From Chrysopilus asiliformis (lineage: Eukaryota > Arthropoda > Insecta > Diptera > Rhagionidae): a DNA stretch of 64,000 bases. The stretch covers positions 111,987,324 to 112,051,323 of the forward strand of contig OZ035960.1 of NCBI GenBank assembly GCA_964034945.1, given 5' to 3'. The notes under the pieces are model-generated. The model ran no database searches. It saw only the letters and a program-made list of their open reading frames with translations, and was not told the DNA's origin. Shown here piece after piece: positions 10,991 through 23,258 of this stretch (within the stretch, counting starts at the first letter, position 1; each line of letters opens with the position of its first letter). The position numbers were made by a program, and so were the translations under genes.

Positions 10991-11585
10991 TCATGAGTAG
11001 ACTCACGCTTGAACAACGCTGCCAAATTATCCAAATTTACTTTGAAAATTAGTCGTATATTCGCGCCACCTATAAGCGACGTTTTTTTTAGCAAAATTTT
11101 GTTCAGCGATGAAGCTCATTTTTGCAAAATTGCCGCATATGAAGTGACACCAATCCACAAGAGACCCTACTGACTCCATTACATCCAGAAAAATGCACCG
11201 TTTGGTGCGGTTTACACGCGGTGGCATCATCGGACCTTATTTCTTCAAAAATAAGGCCGGAGCTCGCGTTAAGGTCATGGGAGATCGTTACCGCACCATG
11301 ATCAATGATTTGTTGTTTGAAAATATGGATGACATTGATCCGGGCGAGATGTGGTTTCAACAGGATGGCGCTACGTGCCATACAGCGATCGCAACCATCG
11401 TCTTATTGAAATCAAAATTTGGCGATAACTTGATTTCGAGAAATGGACCTGTCAATTGGTCTCCAAGGTCGTCCGATTTGACACCTCTCGATTATTTCCT
11501 GTGGGGTTACATGAAGTCACTGGTTTATGCTGATAAACCAGCAACAATAGACGCCTTGCAGGCCAACAAGTTCTATCAGGCTTAA
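10991..11585 (+). pseudogene. Mariner transposase remnant with D41D spacing
   Basis: A start at 10994 gives MSRLTLEQRCQIIQIYFEN, the beginning of a mariner HTH domain, then a stop at 11051. After a deletion, the catalytic core follows: SDEAHF (first Asp) near 11105, then from 11193 GGIIGPYFF, MWFQQDGATCHTA (second Asp) and ISRNGPVNWSPRSSDLTPLDYFLWGY (third Asp). Forty-one residues separate the second and third Asp, as in the rosa-type DD41D group rather than classic DD34D. The frame ends TAA after 'FYQA', so the tail is truncated. Stops and frameshifts around 11050-11190 make it dead. No terminal repeats were found. Confidence 0.8.
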
Positions 11586-12262
11586 AAAACACCCTTTATA
11601 TGGTTCACCGCTTGTGAAAAGTTTTACTGAAACGTATTGCTACTTGGGTTCCCCACACACAGACGACCCACACTAGTTGGAAATGGTCTAAACTAGTTTT
11701 TTTCCTCCCTGCTTGTATCAAAATAGAAATAAGCAAATAGCCTTATTTGGTTTTTGGTCCTTCGGGTCAGTATGAAAAAAATGATAAAAAGCACTAAAGC
11801 TAAACGAAGAACCGAAAGTTCCAAAATTGGGCTAACGTGATTGACATTACACGAATTGAATTAGAAGATTGCCTATGAGTTCGTCTACTATGTATATTTC
11901 GATACCAAAAGCAGAAAATAAATCTGATGAGAGGATGATATGGGGTTGAATAAAATCATTGCAAGTGCAATGTTTTTTTTTAGTCGCCTTTGATCCGGCT
12001 AAATACATTTACGTCTGATTTGATGTTGCAAAATGGTAATGGATGGTTTCCATTTTCAGTAAAAGGCATGAAAGTTTTTGCAATTTTTGGATTTATTTAG
12101 ATTTTAATGGAATTTTTTCTGTCCCTAATGGGGATAAATGCAGAGTTTTGAGAGAAAATTGTTATAGAGTTAAAAAAAATTAGAAAATTTGGAAGGGAAA
12201 AAGTTGGTACTACAATTGATGTCCTATCAACTGGCGTCATGGTTCCATCCATGTCTTAACTT
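11586..12262. other. Non-coding stretch
   Basis: AT-rich sequence. A motif 'ttgctacttgggt' near 11638 recurs at 37860 and at the end of the small hairpin element (45024-45034), so it may be a transposon end. No gene seen. Confidence 0.35.
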
Positions 12263-12560
12263 TGCCTTACCGTTTGTAACGCCAAGATCCCGTCATCACA
12301 CACAAAAATGAATTACACCAGTGTGTTTAGAATGATAAAAATAATTAATTTTTGCATGTTCGTCCTGAAGATATGATTCTACATAAAACTCTCATACATC
12401 AAAATCCGATTGAAATAAATTTAAAAAAATCTTATTTGAAAGTTTGACTTCAAAGTGGAATTTTGGTACAACTGTTCGAATTTTGATACGAATATCACCA
12501 TACGGGTTTTCAATAATTGCCAGATTGGCAAATATAGCTTTTGTTATGTTTATACGCTAA
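12263..12560 (+). repeat. R3 repeat, internally deleted copy
   Basis: It begins 'actttgccttaccgtttgta', runs 'cgccaagatcccgtcatcac', 'gaattacaccagtgtgttta', then jumps from 'tttttgcatgt' to 'gatatgattctacataaaac' and ends 'aatatagcttttgttatgtt'. The copy at 32746-33435 is nearly identical on both sides but has about 400 bp more, including the gtcc array. This copy is therefore a deletion derivative. Confidence 0.8.
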
Positions 12561-15500
12561 ATAAAAACTATCTTTTTTTGCTGAAGGTCGCTGTAGTTTT
12601 TTTTTGTCTGTATAGCGTTTTTTTCATGAATTTTCACCCGGATCCTCATATCTGTAAAATTTTTCTCTGCGGCGCATTTCTCTTTATTAGTATTATCATA
12701 ATTTGAGTTGCATTTGTATATAAAATTCTGAGAAAGCCTGACAATTGAGTGTTTTTCACTTGAGATTGTATATCTCTTGATTTAATTTACTACGTGGCAT
12801 TCTGTGTGCAAAAATTTCGCCTGCGGAGCATAATAAGTAATTTTCTGCACTCTGAGATGAAATTGTTAACTTGAGAGTTTCAAAGTTTTACATAAAAAGG
12901 TTGTTGTTGTCTTCTCCTCTCCCACACCCCTCCCCCTCCCCTGCCTCTCCCCCTAATCTTGTCCTAGATTGATTGGAAATAAATATTGTTACTCTATTTA
13001 TAAGATACGTCACGTAATTAGGCGGGTAGAAGGGGAAGTTGGTACGATTCTGAATTAGAGCAAAAATCTCGAATTTGACCCACTTGAACTTTCTTCAAAT
13101 GTAATTTAAAATAGAAGTAAAAATATTTTTTTTACTTATTTTAGCGGAAGGTAAAACCAGTAATGACGTAGGGGCCTTCGGGCAATTCGTAGAAAATGTT
13201 GAACTCTAAAAAATGTTCAATTAGTTACGTTTCAGTGATGAACTTATGTAAATATCTTTTTACTTGCTATAAAATTTCTTTAGATACGAAAAACTTTTTT
13301 TGTGATATAAAAAAATACAAGATTCCAGTTCAATTTAGAAATGTTTAGATCAAAGTCTTATTCATTATTTATTTTGCAATTATGTCCTTTTCATATTTAT
13401 TCAGACAGAGACGTGAGTCAGTCATATTTGAGAAGTTTTTCATCCTTGCCAAGATATCCTTGCCAAGATATCCTATCTAAAACGATGGCAACTGTGCTCC
13501 CAAATGTAAATATCTGGTTTGACTTGCACATTTTTTTCTTAAATGACTCTATTCAGAATTGCTGATGCATTTTACCTGTTCGAGTTAGTGTAAAAACAGC
13601 AATAAATACTAAAACTGACATTACTTTCGCAATGCAGGTATGAAAAAGTGTCTGCATGTAATTCTAATGAAAATGCAGTAATTTTTTTTTATGCCTTAAG
13701 TCATACAGCAGCACACTCGTAAAATGTTACATTGACTGGAAAAATGCGAATAATTCTGAGGAGCATTTTATTGAATAGAGCGTATATCAAGAAACTTTTC
13801 CGGGTTTATATGGAAATCGCAATGTATAGTCAATCGGGATCTGTACATATAAAGTTTAGGGATGTAAAGAAGAAAAAAAACTTAGATAATATGGTAAAAT
13901 TGATTGTATTTACGTCTATATGTCTAGACTTGTACCGAAAACCAGTACACAAATTTTGATACGGTTTTCCCTACTTAATTTTACGACACGGACATACACA
14001 TTGTACGGTAATGTTTTTCAGCTCAAAAGTACTTTTCAGAATCCATTTCTAGGGTGTCAATCACTAAAATACTGTTCTGTGTTATTATTTGTTAGTGGTT
14101 TTCCCGCCTAATTATATTCTTAAATTGAAAGCAATAAGAAAAAAAAATTCTTTTACACAATTTTGACTTGTTGATATAAAAATCTTAATCTATTCTGGGA
14201 TTCGCAAATGGGCAAAATAATCCTATCAGAACTTATACAAACGATTATTTGGCTAAAGATTCCCATTATATTTTGTTCCTTTTGGGATTTCTTGGAATGG
14301 ACACAAAATATCAGTATATCTCTTATTTTCTTCTTGCTTTCTTGGAAATTAGTTTGCTTTTGCAACAAAAAAGCTAATGGAATCATTAAAACTATTATTA
14401 TTTACCAAAGATAGTATAATAAATAAATAAAATTTCTTCCAATTGCACCAATTTCAGCGGTTCGCGTTTTCCAATTCCCTGTCTTATTGAGCTCCCATTT
14501 CCAGTAATCTTCTAATACACGCTTAGTCATTGTGGAAAATCTACTTAAATAAAAAAAACTCATCAGCAATTTTTTTTTTCCATTTCAAATCATAAGGGAT
14601 TTCCACAATCTTCCATTTCTAATTAATTAATGGTCATTTATTATGTCTTCGTAAATACGATTTAATCTCCCTATAAATGGAACTCATAATGACTCGATAG
14701 TGGAAAAAATAACTTCGCTGTGATTTAGCAGAAAATCTACAAAAACAAAATAATACCTCCCTTAACACAAAGAGTGAATCTTTGATCCCTAATGATCTCC
14801 CTATAATAAAGTGATTAAGCAGACCGAATTAAACAGTTTAAAATTAAAAAGTTTCGATTTATGTAAAAATTATAAATTACATTTAAACAAAAATTTTCCA
14901 TAAAAAGCTGCAAAATCTTCATAGTGGTTCCCTTGTCTCAACGTTCGGCTAGACAACTATTACAGAAAGTAATTCCAACCGAAATGGTAGAAATTTTTTT
15001 CATTATTTTTCCGCTTATTTTACAAAAATGTCAGTAGGAATGACATAAATCTCAATCTCCGATTCATTCCTTAAGACAGTTTTAACAGCCTGAAGATATG
15101 CTATTTCTCACAGACTGGCAGAGCAACGATAAGTTTCGGCTGATTCTTATGCATGGGCCTGGGAAATACGGTAAATGTACAACGTCCCATAAATTCCCAG
15201 AATCAGATGAGAAGTTACTTTTGTCCAACTAAAAAGAGACACTAACAGTCCAGTAGATATGAATGAACCATAGAATATAGCATACACATTGGCGCATTTC
15301 ATATACACAAGGATATAGACTAACTACAGGAGCAGCATTGTTAACCATAAATTGAAATGGACTAAAAGTCTAAAGTTTCTGCACAATGTCGTCCAAATCT
15401 GCTAACAGGAAGATTTTGCAAGGACTTCCAAGCAAGAAATTTATTAAAGGGTTGAAGATTTCCTCTTTTGGCATATGCTACAATTATCCAACAGGAACTC

Positions 15501-15667
15501 CATGGTAACAACAATAAATGCTATACATGACACACCCCATCAAAGTTGTCGAGTCCTGTGTATAATTAGAGAGATCTGTAATTTTATTTTAATCAGGAAG
15601 TTAATGTCAAATGTAATGCATTCTGTCACTAAAATATATAGTTTTACAACTATACCCTTTTGGTATG
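12561..15667. other. AT-rich stretch, no defensible gene
   Basis: It contains a small duplication (ccttgccaagatatc twice near 13445). At 15086-15227 a plausible acceptor (gttttaacag) is followed by about 47 open codons on the plus strand, but the same DNA is also open on the minus strand and nothing else supports a gene. Otherwise nothing is seen. Confidence 0.35.
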
Positions 15668-15745
15668 AGTAGGGTGACCATACGTCCCGCAATGGCTTGG
15701 ATAGTCCCAGATTTAGGAATGTTGTCCTGGCGTCCCAATGAACTT
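15668..15745 (+). repeat. Fragment of GACCATACGTCCC-type element
   Basis: 'tagggtgaccatacgtcccg' followed by 'gtcctggcgtccc' matches the ends of the element at 44883-45212 and pieces at 54255. Only one end is visible here. Confidence 0.45.
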
Positions 15746-16134
15746 TTGTCACGGATTTTACAATTTAGTGTTATTAATTTACGAAATACTTAAACGAGCT
15801 ACCACTAAATATTCGAAAATTATTCTACTTCGACGAGGGCAAATCAATTTTTTTCACCCGCGGCGCTTTTTTGCAGCGATTTTGTACACATGCCGCATGT
15901 ATTTCAAAAGATTTGGTATTTTTGCAATTTCTCTTGCCATTAGTTATGGAATGTAAAAAGCTCGAAAAGGTAAAATAATTTTCGTTTGATTCTGCTCAAA
16001 TCTTTACGTCGCGTTCTGTTCTTTTTTTCTAATTCTTTTCCTTGGTTTTCGTCCAAATATTTATTTTCTTTGAAATTTTGTTGTTTCATTCCATTTCAAA
16101 CAAACCCCTCTATCCCTCTCCCCTTCCCACCTTA

Positions 16135-16366
16135 ACCCCTTCCTCCCTTCCTCCCTTCCTCCCTTCCTCCCTTCCTCCCTTCCTCCCTTCCTCCCTTCCT
16201 CCCTTCCTCCCTTCCTCCCTTCCTCCCTTCCTCCCTTCCTCCCTTCCTCCCTTCCACCCTTCCTCCCTTCCTCCCTTCCACCCTTCCTCCCTTCCTCCCT
16301 TCCTCCCTTCCTCACTTCCTCCCTTCCTCACTTCCTCCCTTCCTCCCTTCCTCCCTTCCTCCCCTT
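16135..16366. repeat. (CTTCCTCC)n minisatellite, polypyrimidine
   Basis: About 28 copies of an 8-bp CTTCCTCC unit with a few T-to-A changes (ccaccc). It is followed at about 16366-16410 by a run of CCCCTTCA units. The strand asymmetry is complete: plus strand C/T, minus strand G/A. The array translates as proline/serine or glycine/arginine repeats in several frames, which are not genes. Confidence 0.95.
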
Positions 16367-16410
16367 CACCCCTTCACCCCTTCACCCCTTCACCCCTTCA
16401 CCCCTCCACA

Positions 16411-16937
16411 ACCACTCCTCTTATTCGGGTTGACGCCAAAAAAAAAAGGAAATATGGTCACCATAGCTAAAATATGTTCCAAACTCCCCATCATCGCCAC
16501 CCAAAATTGCTGAGAAACCATCATGAATCTTAATTAACATCTTCAGTTTTCTGCATACAGAGAGTCAGTCGTAGATGAAGGATTATTTCCCGACAAGTGT
16601 TTCAATTTTGGGCGCACAACTTTTGGAAATTTATTGAAACCAAAGTACGCCACTTTTAGTCATTTATTTTGGTTTGGTTTAGTTATGATTTCAGCGAAAT
16701 GTACATAACTGTAACTAACTTCTTCTCATGATTTTGGTCCTTATTTCCCGGTGGAAATTATAATTTAATAAAAGTTTTGAAGTGGTTTAAGTGGATAAAC
16801 AAATGTCGTTTCTTGAACTTGTTTTTAATCTGACTTTCAAACAAAATTCAATTTTTCATCTCTAATACATACCAGAAGATTTGCATTTTCAAGAGAATTT
16901 CGGTGAAAAATTGAAATTTTTCGCGTACTTTATTTAA
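16411..16937. other. Non-coding stretch
   Basis: AT-rich DNA between the minisatellite and the TTAA element; no gene seen. Confidence 0.35.
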
Positions 16938-17166
16938 CCCTAAACATCCTGGGTTAATTTACAAACAAAAACACCTAGGATGAGTCCCGCGCTCTCATAT
17001 GAAAGTTATATATAAAACACTAAATTTAACAGTATTAGAATATTTTTTTTTCACATAATGTTATGTGAGCACGTTCGTCCAGATGTAAACGGACTTGATT
17101 TCCATTTGGTGGCATCCAAAGCAAAGTTGAAATGAGTCCCAAAGACTCAACCTAGGAGGATTAGAG
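16938..17166. mobile_element. TTAA-flanked MITE (piggyBac type)
   Basis: TTAA at 16934-16937 and 17167-17170 flank a 229-bp element. Its ends CCCTAAACATCCTGGGTT (left) and the inverse of AACCTAGGAGGATTAGAG (right) are imperfect inverted repeats. The palindrome TGAGTC-ccaaa-GACTCA (17133-17149) abuts the right terminal repeat directly. A related but weaker palindrome (atgagtcccgcgctctcat) lies near 16978. There is no coding capacity; an autonomous piggyBac would be needed to move it. Confidence 0.75.
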
Positions 17167-19792
17167 TTAACGCGAAATTGAAAAAGGTGCAATTAAAGAA
17201 AATTGAAACAACATTTTATTCGTATTTTAGAAGTTGTTGAGACGTCACACCAGACGTCACACTAGGGGGAGAAGCGTTTACGGTATTTTGATGATGGCAC
17301 TAGCCTTCAAACAAAAGATACGCAACAACCATTAAAAGAAAAAATGTGGAAAATTTTATGTCCTTTAAATTTCGTTGTATTCAATTTTTCCCAAAAAACG
17401 CATAGTTTTCGAGAAATTTTCAAAAAACTGTTTGTTTTCAAAAAAAATGTATGGTAGCTACTACCATTTTCGAGTTTCCTGAAAAAACAGAAATAAAATT
17501 TTGAAGTCCATTGTCCTAAATTTTACACTGTAAAGGGTAATGGGGGATCGCCGATCTCGAATCCGTTGTCCGTTTTTCGATACATCTCACGGTTTGGCCA
17601 GGGCGCCTAGGGTCGCCTCAAGAAATGGTGCTAGCTCAAAATGGACAACGGATTCTGATTTCTCGCTCCCCAAAACCCCTACATACCAAATTTCAGCCCG
17701 ATCGGAGACAAAAAATTTTTTTGGAAAAAACGCCAAAAATTGCAGTGGTTAGTCCATCGTTTTTTGCGATTTTTTTCAAAAAATATATTTCGCTGAAACT
17801 TGGTGTAAAATGATCTAAAAATAGAAAATACTTAAAATTATGACTTCTGAGTAAACAAACACGCTATATATTTTCATTTTTGAATTATGCCAAATGTTTT
17901 TATTGGCTTAACCAAATTTTTAACTCCACAAAATGTAATTTTTTAAGTATTTTTTTTAATCCAAGAGCTCCAAATAAGAAATACAGAATTTGCAATTTTA
18001 AATCAATCACCCCAGAAATTTAATACTTGATGCTATATAATTTGAAAAACATTCTAGCATTAAAAATGCAGAAACATATTTTACAAAATTGTGTGAATAA
18101 AACTTTAAAAGCTCGAAAATTTTAAAACTCATGACACGAGTCAACTAAAAAAGAAACATAGAAACATGTGCTCCTTGAAATCAAAATAGAGAAAGAAAAT
18201 TCTCTTCCATAAAGTTTTCAACAAATTTTTATTTTATTTTTTTTATGAAAAAAGTTTTCCTCGACTATGTGAGAAACTATAATAAGACTCTGGGAAATTC
18301 AACTTTAGTAAATATTACAACTTTGAAATGGTAAAAGTTTGGATAGTTTCGTATGCTAGTAATATTTACTAAAAGGATTTGCAGCAAATTACTAAAATTC
18401 GTTATACACTGGTATTAAGATACATTTTGATAAATTGAGGCAATATATTCTCCTTTTACTTCGTGTCCTATAAATGTTAACATGACTAATGAGAGCACTT
18501 TTCATAAGCCACAAAATTTAATTAACGGTGAGAAAAATCCACCTGGTGGAAACTTGAATACTTTCACTATGAAGAGAAAAAGACTTTCTTTCGACTGAGA
18601 CCTAGGTGTGTATTTGTCTGATGATTTTTTTTCCCTGCATTGTTTGGGAGTTAAAATGGGAGGGTGGTTGGTTGGGAAGGGCGACAGGGAGGTATTCTGT
18701 GTGAGAAATCGGCGATGGCGGTTTGTTGGAAATGAAGTTTAAGACTGAAGGATATCATGGTTAAGTTGAATGAAAAGGAATGAATATATGGCATACAATC
18801 CCTTTTTCTACCTGTATTTTGTTGTGTTGTTTATTTTTTACACTTCTCATCCGCGTTAACGGAGGTTTTTTTTCTATTTTAGCTAAGTTGATGGTTTTTA
18901 CTTTACCTTCATCAGTAGTACAAATCACTAATCATTTGTAAAAACATCAGGTGGTTTTCATTTTGAAATGCGTGAGTAATTTATCCAACGTTCTACTAAA
19001 AGTCAACGTTCTACTAAAAGGAAAAAACTTTTCTAAATGAGGAATCTTACATCTACCTACTTGAGGAATATTTAAACATTTTTAACCATTTCCAGTGAAT
19101 TACATTAATCGGGGCCCTTGTCAAACCATAATACATACCAAATTTAATTAAATTGAGGCCAAATTTGGAGTTTTCATTAAAAAAAACAAATCTGATCTGG
19201 CAAGATATGAACTTTTCCGAAAAATTGCTGTTAAAACCAAATAAAAATGATTTGAAAAAAAAAACATCACCAAAGATAGGTATTTTGTGAATAAAAAAAA
19301 TACTAAATTTTCACATTATAAGTCACAAATTTAATTTGTGATTTATGATCTGAAAAAATGATGACCCGAATGTGGGAGTCTGATGACCACTAACAAAATT
19401 GTTCCAGGAATTATTAGGCAAGGACAGATTAAAGATTTTTTTAGTACATTTGTTGATAAATAGACCATAAATAAATGTTTCGATGCTAAACACCCACTAC
19501 GATTCATAAAACATTCATGGAATTCGGACATTAATTTAGGTATATTTAATTTTGGGACATAAATGAGGATATTTATAAATATAACTAAGAGTGTTTTAGA
19601 TACAAAAATACAGACTGGTCGTCATCAAAAGCAGCATCAAATTACTATCCTAATGTAACCACAAGACGATTTTTATACACGTGGGATGGAATTTTTACCT
19701 TTTTTGGAATTCTTGAGAAGAAAGAATTTATTAACATCTGTATTTCGTTGGTTTTTCATTTACGGAAAAGAAAAAAAAGCGCAATATTATAC
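17167..19792. other. AT-rich stretch with R2 fragment, no gene
   Basis: About 17330-17520 resembles the left part of R2 (catagttttcgagaaatttt). Small duplications occur (ttctactaaaagtcaacg near 18990). At 19385-19545 a plus-strand frame reads like a decayed protein fragment (interrupted by TAG at 19461) with no identifiable family. Nothing else is supported. Confidence 0.35.
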
Positions 19793-20235
19793 ATAAGAAA
19801 GGCTACAATTGTCAAGGGGCAATCGTTAAATACTCTATATTGGCACCGAAAATCCCTTTGGGTCGGACAGGGGGAACAAATGTTCCGATGGAATTTCAGT
19901 GATGTAAAATCATATTTTAAACATAATTTTTAATCATTTTTTCGAGACGACACCCCGTTTTCGAGAAATTTCCAGAGACACAAAACAATGTTTCATTTCT
20001 TTGGTGGAGACAGATCCCATTTTTACCGTTAGAAAGCTAAGCCTTTTTTACGAGAAACTTTTCCGTGCAAATATTCAAGTCTCCCGCTTGATTCTCTCTA
20101 AAGTTATAGTGTTCACGAAGCGGAAAACGGCCGTACAGATAAAAAAGGAGTCTGTTGGAAATCAAAGTCTTTATTCCGACCATTGGTTCGATGCGTTACA
20201 GCATTATACTAAATCTAATATTTTGTATAGATAAT
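19793..20235 (-). repeat. R1 repeat fragment, minus orientation
   Basis: Inverse of R1 landmarks: 'caaggggcaatcgttaaat' at the left and 'gttcgatgcgttacagca...actaaatctaat' at the right, which is the complement of the R1 start. Decayed and non-coding. Confidence 0.6.
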
Positions 20236-20599
20236 TCCGAATCCGGCAATAGTTTGGTCAGGTCAGCTCTAGTTTTTAGACTGTTTGGTCGAGTGAGCTC
20301 TAGTTTTTACTGTTTTTCCGGAAAATCTGCAGGTTAGAATTTTTCTTTTCATATCTATTTTTTATTGCAACCACAAACCATGCATTATATGCCAATTTTC
20401 ATACTTGGGACCAAAGAAAACTAAACAAAACCATACAAAAATTAAATTTTGGTGTGAATTAATATATAATTGCCGTGTTATGTTAACGAATATTACGTTG
20501 ACAGTCGAATAGAGATTTAATTTTTCACATGAAATCATACTATATTGAAAATTAATCTGTATTTGGATAATCCAAACGAAAAACCTAATTAGGAAGAAA

Positions 20600-21805
20600 A
20601 AATATGGGTTGTGATCAACACAAAACTTTCCTCTGCAATATTTACTTTCGAAAAAAATGTGTGAAAACTAATATTTTTTTAAATATTTCGAGAACCGTTA
20701 GATATGCGTAAAACTGCTAAAGCAAAAAAATTAGAAAATGTTATTTGCTTTAGATTTTGCTACACATTTTGCCCGTTGTAGCCGACGTTACTTTTCCAAA
20801 AGTTTATAAAGAAAACTACGATTTTCGTAAACCAAATTCACGAAAAATTTCAGGTCACTGAATCAACGCGTTCTCGAGTTATTTAAAATACGTAAAGCTG
20901 ATCGGCCGACAGACTGACAGACCGACAGACCGACAGACCGACAGATCGACAGACCGACAGAGCGACAGACCGACAGACCGACAGACCGACAGACCGACAG
21001 ACCGACTGATAGACCCACAGACCGACAAACCGGCAGACTGACAGACCGACAGACCGCCAGACCGACAGACCGGCGGACTGATAGACCCACAGACCGACAG
21101 ACCGGCAGACCGACAAACCGGCGGACTGATAGACCCACAGACCGACAGACCGACAGACCGACAGACCGACAGACCGGCAGACCGACAGACCGACAGACCA
21201 ACAGACCGACAGACCGACAGACCGACAGAACGACAGACCGACAGACCGACAGACCGACAGACTGACAAACCGACAGACCGACAGACCGACAGACCGGCAG
21301 ACCGACAGACCGACAGACCGACAGACCGACAGTCCGACAGACCGACAGTCCGACAGACCGACAGACCGACAGACCGACAGACCGACAGACTGACAGACCG
21401 ACAGACCGACAGACCGACAGACCGACAGACCGACAGACCGACAGACCGACAGACCGACAGACCGACAGACCGACAGACCGACAGACCGACAGACCGACAG
21501 ACCGACAGACCGACAGACTGACAGACTGACAGACCGACAGATCGGCAGACTGACAGACCCACAGACCGACAGACCGACAGACCAACAGACCGACAGACCG
21601 ACAGACCGGCAGACCAACAGACCGACAGACATTCAGACCGACAGACATTCAGACCGACAGACATACAAACCGACACACGGATATCTTCATAATTTTGCAT
21701 AAAACGGACTTCCTACTGATCAGAAAGTTTCTCTCTACCACCGTTCTCGATTCTGTCTCCTCATTAATACAATACTTTCCCTCTATAGCAGAGGAAAATA
21801 GAAAA
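20600..21805 (+). repeat. R2 repeat, longest copy
   Basis: It runs from 'gatcaacacaaaactttcct' through 'tttcgagaaccgttag', 'aatcaacgcgttctcgagtt', the 8-bp minisatellite, then 'acggatatcttcataatttt', 'tactgatcagaaagttt' and 'ttccctctatag'. The unique flanks on both sides recur at the other R2 copies, so the minisatellite is an internal part of the element and varies in length between copies. Confidence 0.8.
20897..21660. repeat. (ACCGACAG)n minisatellite, about 95 units
   Basis: About 760 bp of an 8-bp unit with scattered one-base variants (gactgacag, cccacag, ccggcag). A higher-order block of about 72 bp (actgatagacccacagaccg...) is repeated two to three times near 21005-21140. Because 8 is not a multiple of 3, all three minus frames stay open and give Cys-Arg-Ser-Val-Gly-Leu repeats of over 240 residues. 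These are artefacts, not proteins. Confidence 0.95.
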
Positions 21806-23051
21806 CATCAAAATAATATTCAACTGTGAGTATAACAATTAATCGGATTAATTTTCTACCAAATAATAAACTTCAATTCATTTCGAAATTCAATAATTTT
21901 TAATAAATCCTTAAAAAACCATGGAAATAAATTGCAATTTCGCGGCTTGGAAATGAATTTATTTGTTTCCTACCTGGATATGATAAACATTTACATATTC
22001 TGACTGTGAGGAGAAACCCTCATTCAGAGCGGTATGATAAAAATTAAATGAACCCCAAAAAAGGGAATTTTCATTGTCCATTTCCTAGCAAAAAAAATCG
22101 CACTGGGGTAAAACGACATCGAATAATGTTTAGCTTGATTGTATTTCCCATGAAGCAATACTATGAATAAAAATGTCGTGTATATGGATCAACATGTCAA
22201 TAAAAATAAAGGCAATTCAAGTCCTTACACCGCCATGTCGGGCAGCGCCTCTGCATTTATTTCATTTTAAATGATTGACATTACCCGTCATGTGGTATAT
22301 CCTACTAAATTGAATTTCCCTTTAAAAAAGGATCTGTATGAATGAAAAGACTTTCCCATTTTATCCTTGCCCCATTGCGAATCACCACAGAATTCCCTGG
22401 CTCTTGCGATCTTCTTCCATATCCAATACATTAGCCAAACGTGCCTGGCTTTTTATGAGCTTATCGTACTTAAAATTGAGCGCATGCCGCCACAAGCGGT
22501 AAAAAAAAGGGCGAACGCAACCAAACAGCGAACAAGGAAAAGTCGGTTTTTTGAAGGGTTTCGCTTTTCATGCACGTGATATTCTTTTCAAAGTCCTTTT
22601 CCCGCCCTCAGTCGACTGGTAAACACGAATTACACCCATACACACACAATTTGAAAAAACGTCGAAATTTACACTGTACATGACATACGGTCTTTTCCCT
22701 TCTGCGATCGAAACCGAGATAACATCAAAAAAAATTTATCTGTTAGTCCTCCAAAAATACGACGAGGGTGATATTAGGGGTTTTTTTTTGGAGGTTAAAT
22801 GGAGTAAAAGTGACTTTAAGTTAAATGACTTGATTACTTACAATCATCGTAAAGAGAAATCTTTTCAATCAATCAAAATCGCACCGCTTTCAAATGTCAG
22901 GGATTCGCAATTTAAGTTTCAAATTTTCTTTTTTAGCAGCGGTTGTTAAATTTTATCAAAAATTAGAGTAGTTCGCACTACAGATTATCGCACTTGATAT
23001 CGCATCATATTTCGTATTAATATATTTAAAAAAAAACTGTATTTTTAAATA
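21806..23051. other. Low-repeat non-coding block
   Basis: About 22080-22330 has a unique, balanced composition with Hox- and POU-like cores (gtcaataaaaat, atgattgacatta) and may be regulatory. An open frame at 22367-22579 (+) has no recognisable domain. About 22620-22960 looks like a decayed repeat. Confidence 0.35.
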
Positions 23052-23207
23052 AAATGTATTAAAAAGAAAAAAATATTGTTTTGGGCGCTGTACGTCAGAA
23101 ATAACAGGGAGATAAATATTTATTTTATTGTATTTCTTTTGTTTTTATCTCGCTTTTAATTCTGATATACAGCGCCCAACAATTATTTTTTTCTTTTTAG
23201 TACATTT
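23052..23207. repeat. Foldback element with ~65-bp arms
   Basis: The left arm (aatgtattaaaaagaaaaaa ... ttgggcgctgtacgtcagaa) and right arm (ttctgatatacagcgcccaa ... ctttttagtacatt) are imperfect reverse complements over about 65 bp with a short central spacer. The most conserved core is 'ttgggcgctgta'. No coding. Confidence 0.75.
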
Positions 23208-23258
23208 CAATAAAAATTATCCTCTTTAGTCATTTTTAATTTGAGTACCCAGGAAGAC

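Noticed and set aside
15086..15227. Acceptor followed by 47 open codons on the plus strand
   Set aside because: The same DNA is also open on the minus strand, there is no partner exon, and no family text.
16042..16470. Proline/serine-rich 142-codon frame, and gly/arg frames on the other strand
   Set aside because: Translation of the (CTTCCTCC)n array; no start or splice context.
20897..21660. CRISPR-like array
   Set aside because: Units are contiguous 8-mers with no unique spacers, in eukaryotic DNA.
20863..21700. Three overlapping minus-strand open frames of about 250-270 codons
   Set aside because: They are read-through of an 8-bp minisatellite; all three frames give the same Cys-Arg-Ser-Val-Gly-Leu repeat because 8 is not divisible by 3.
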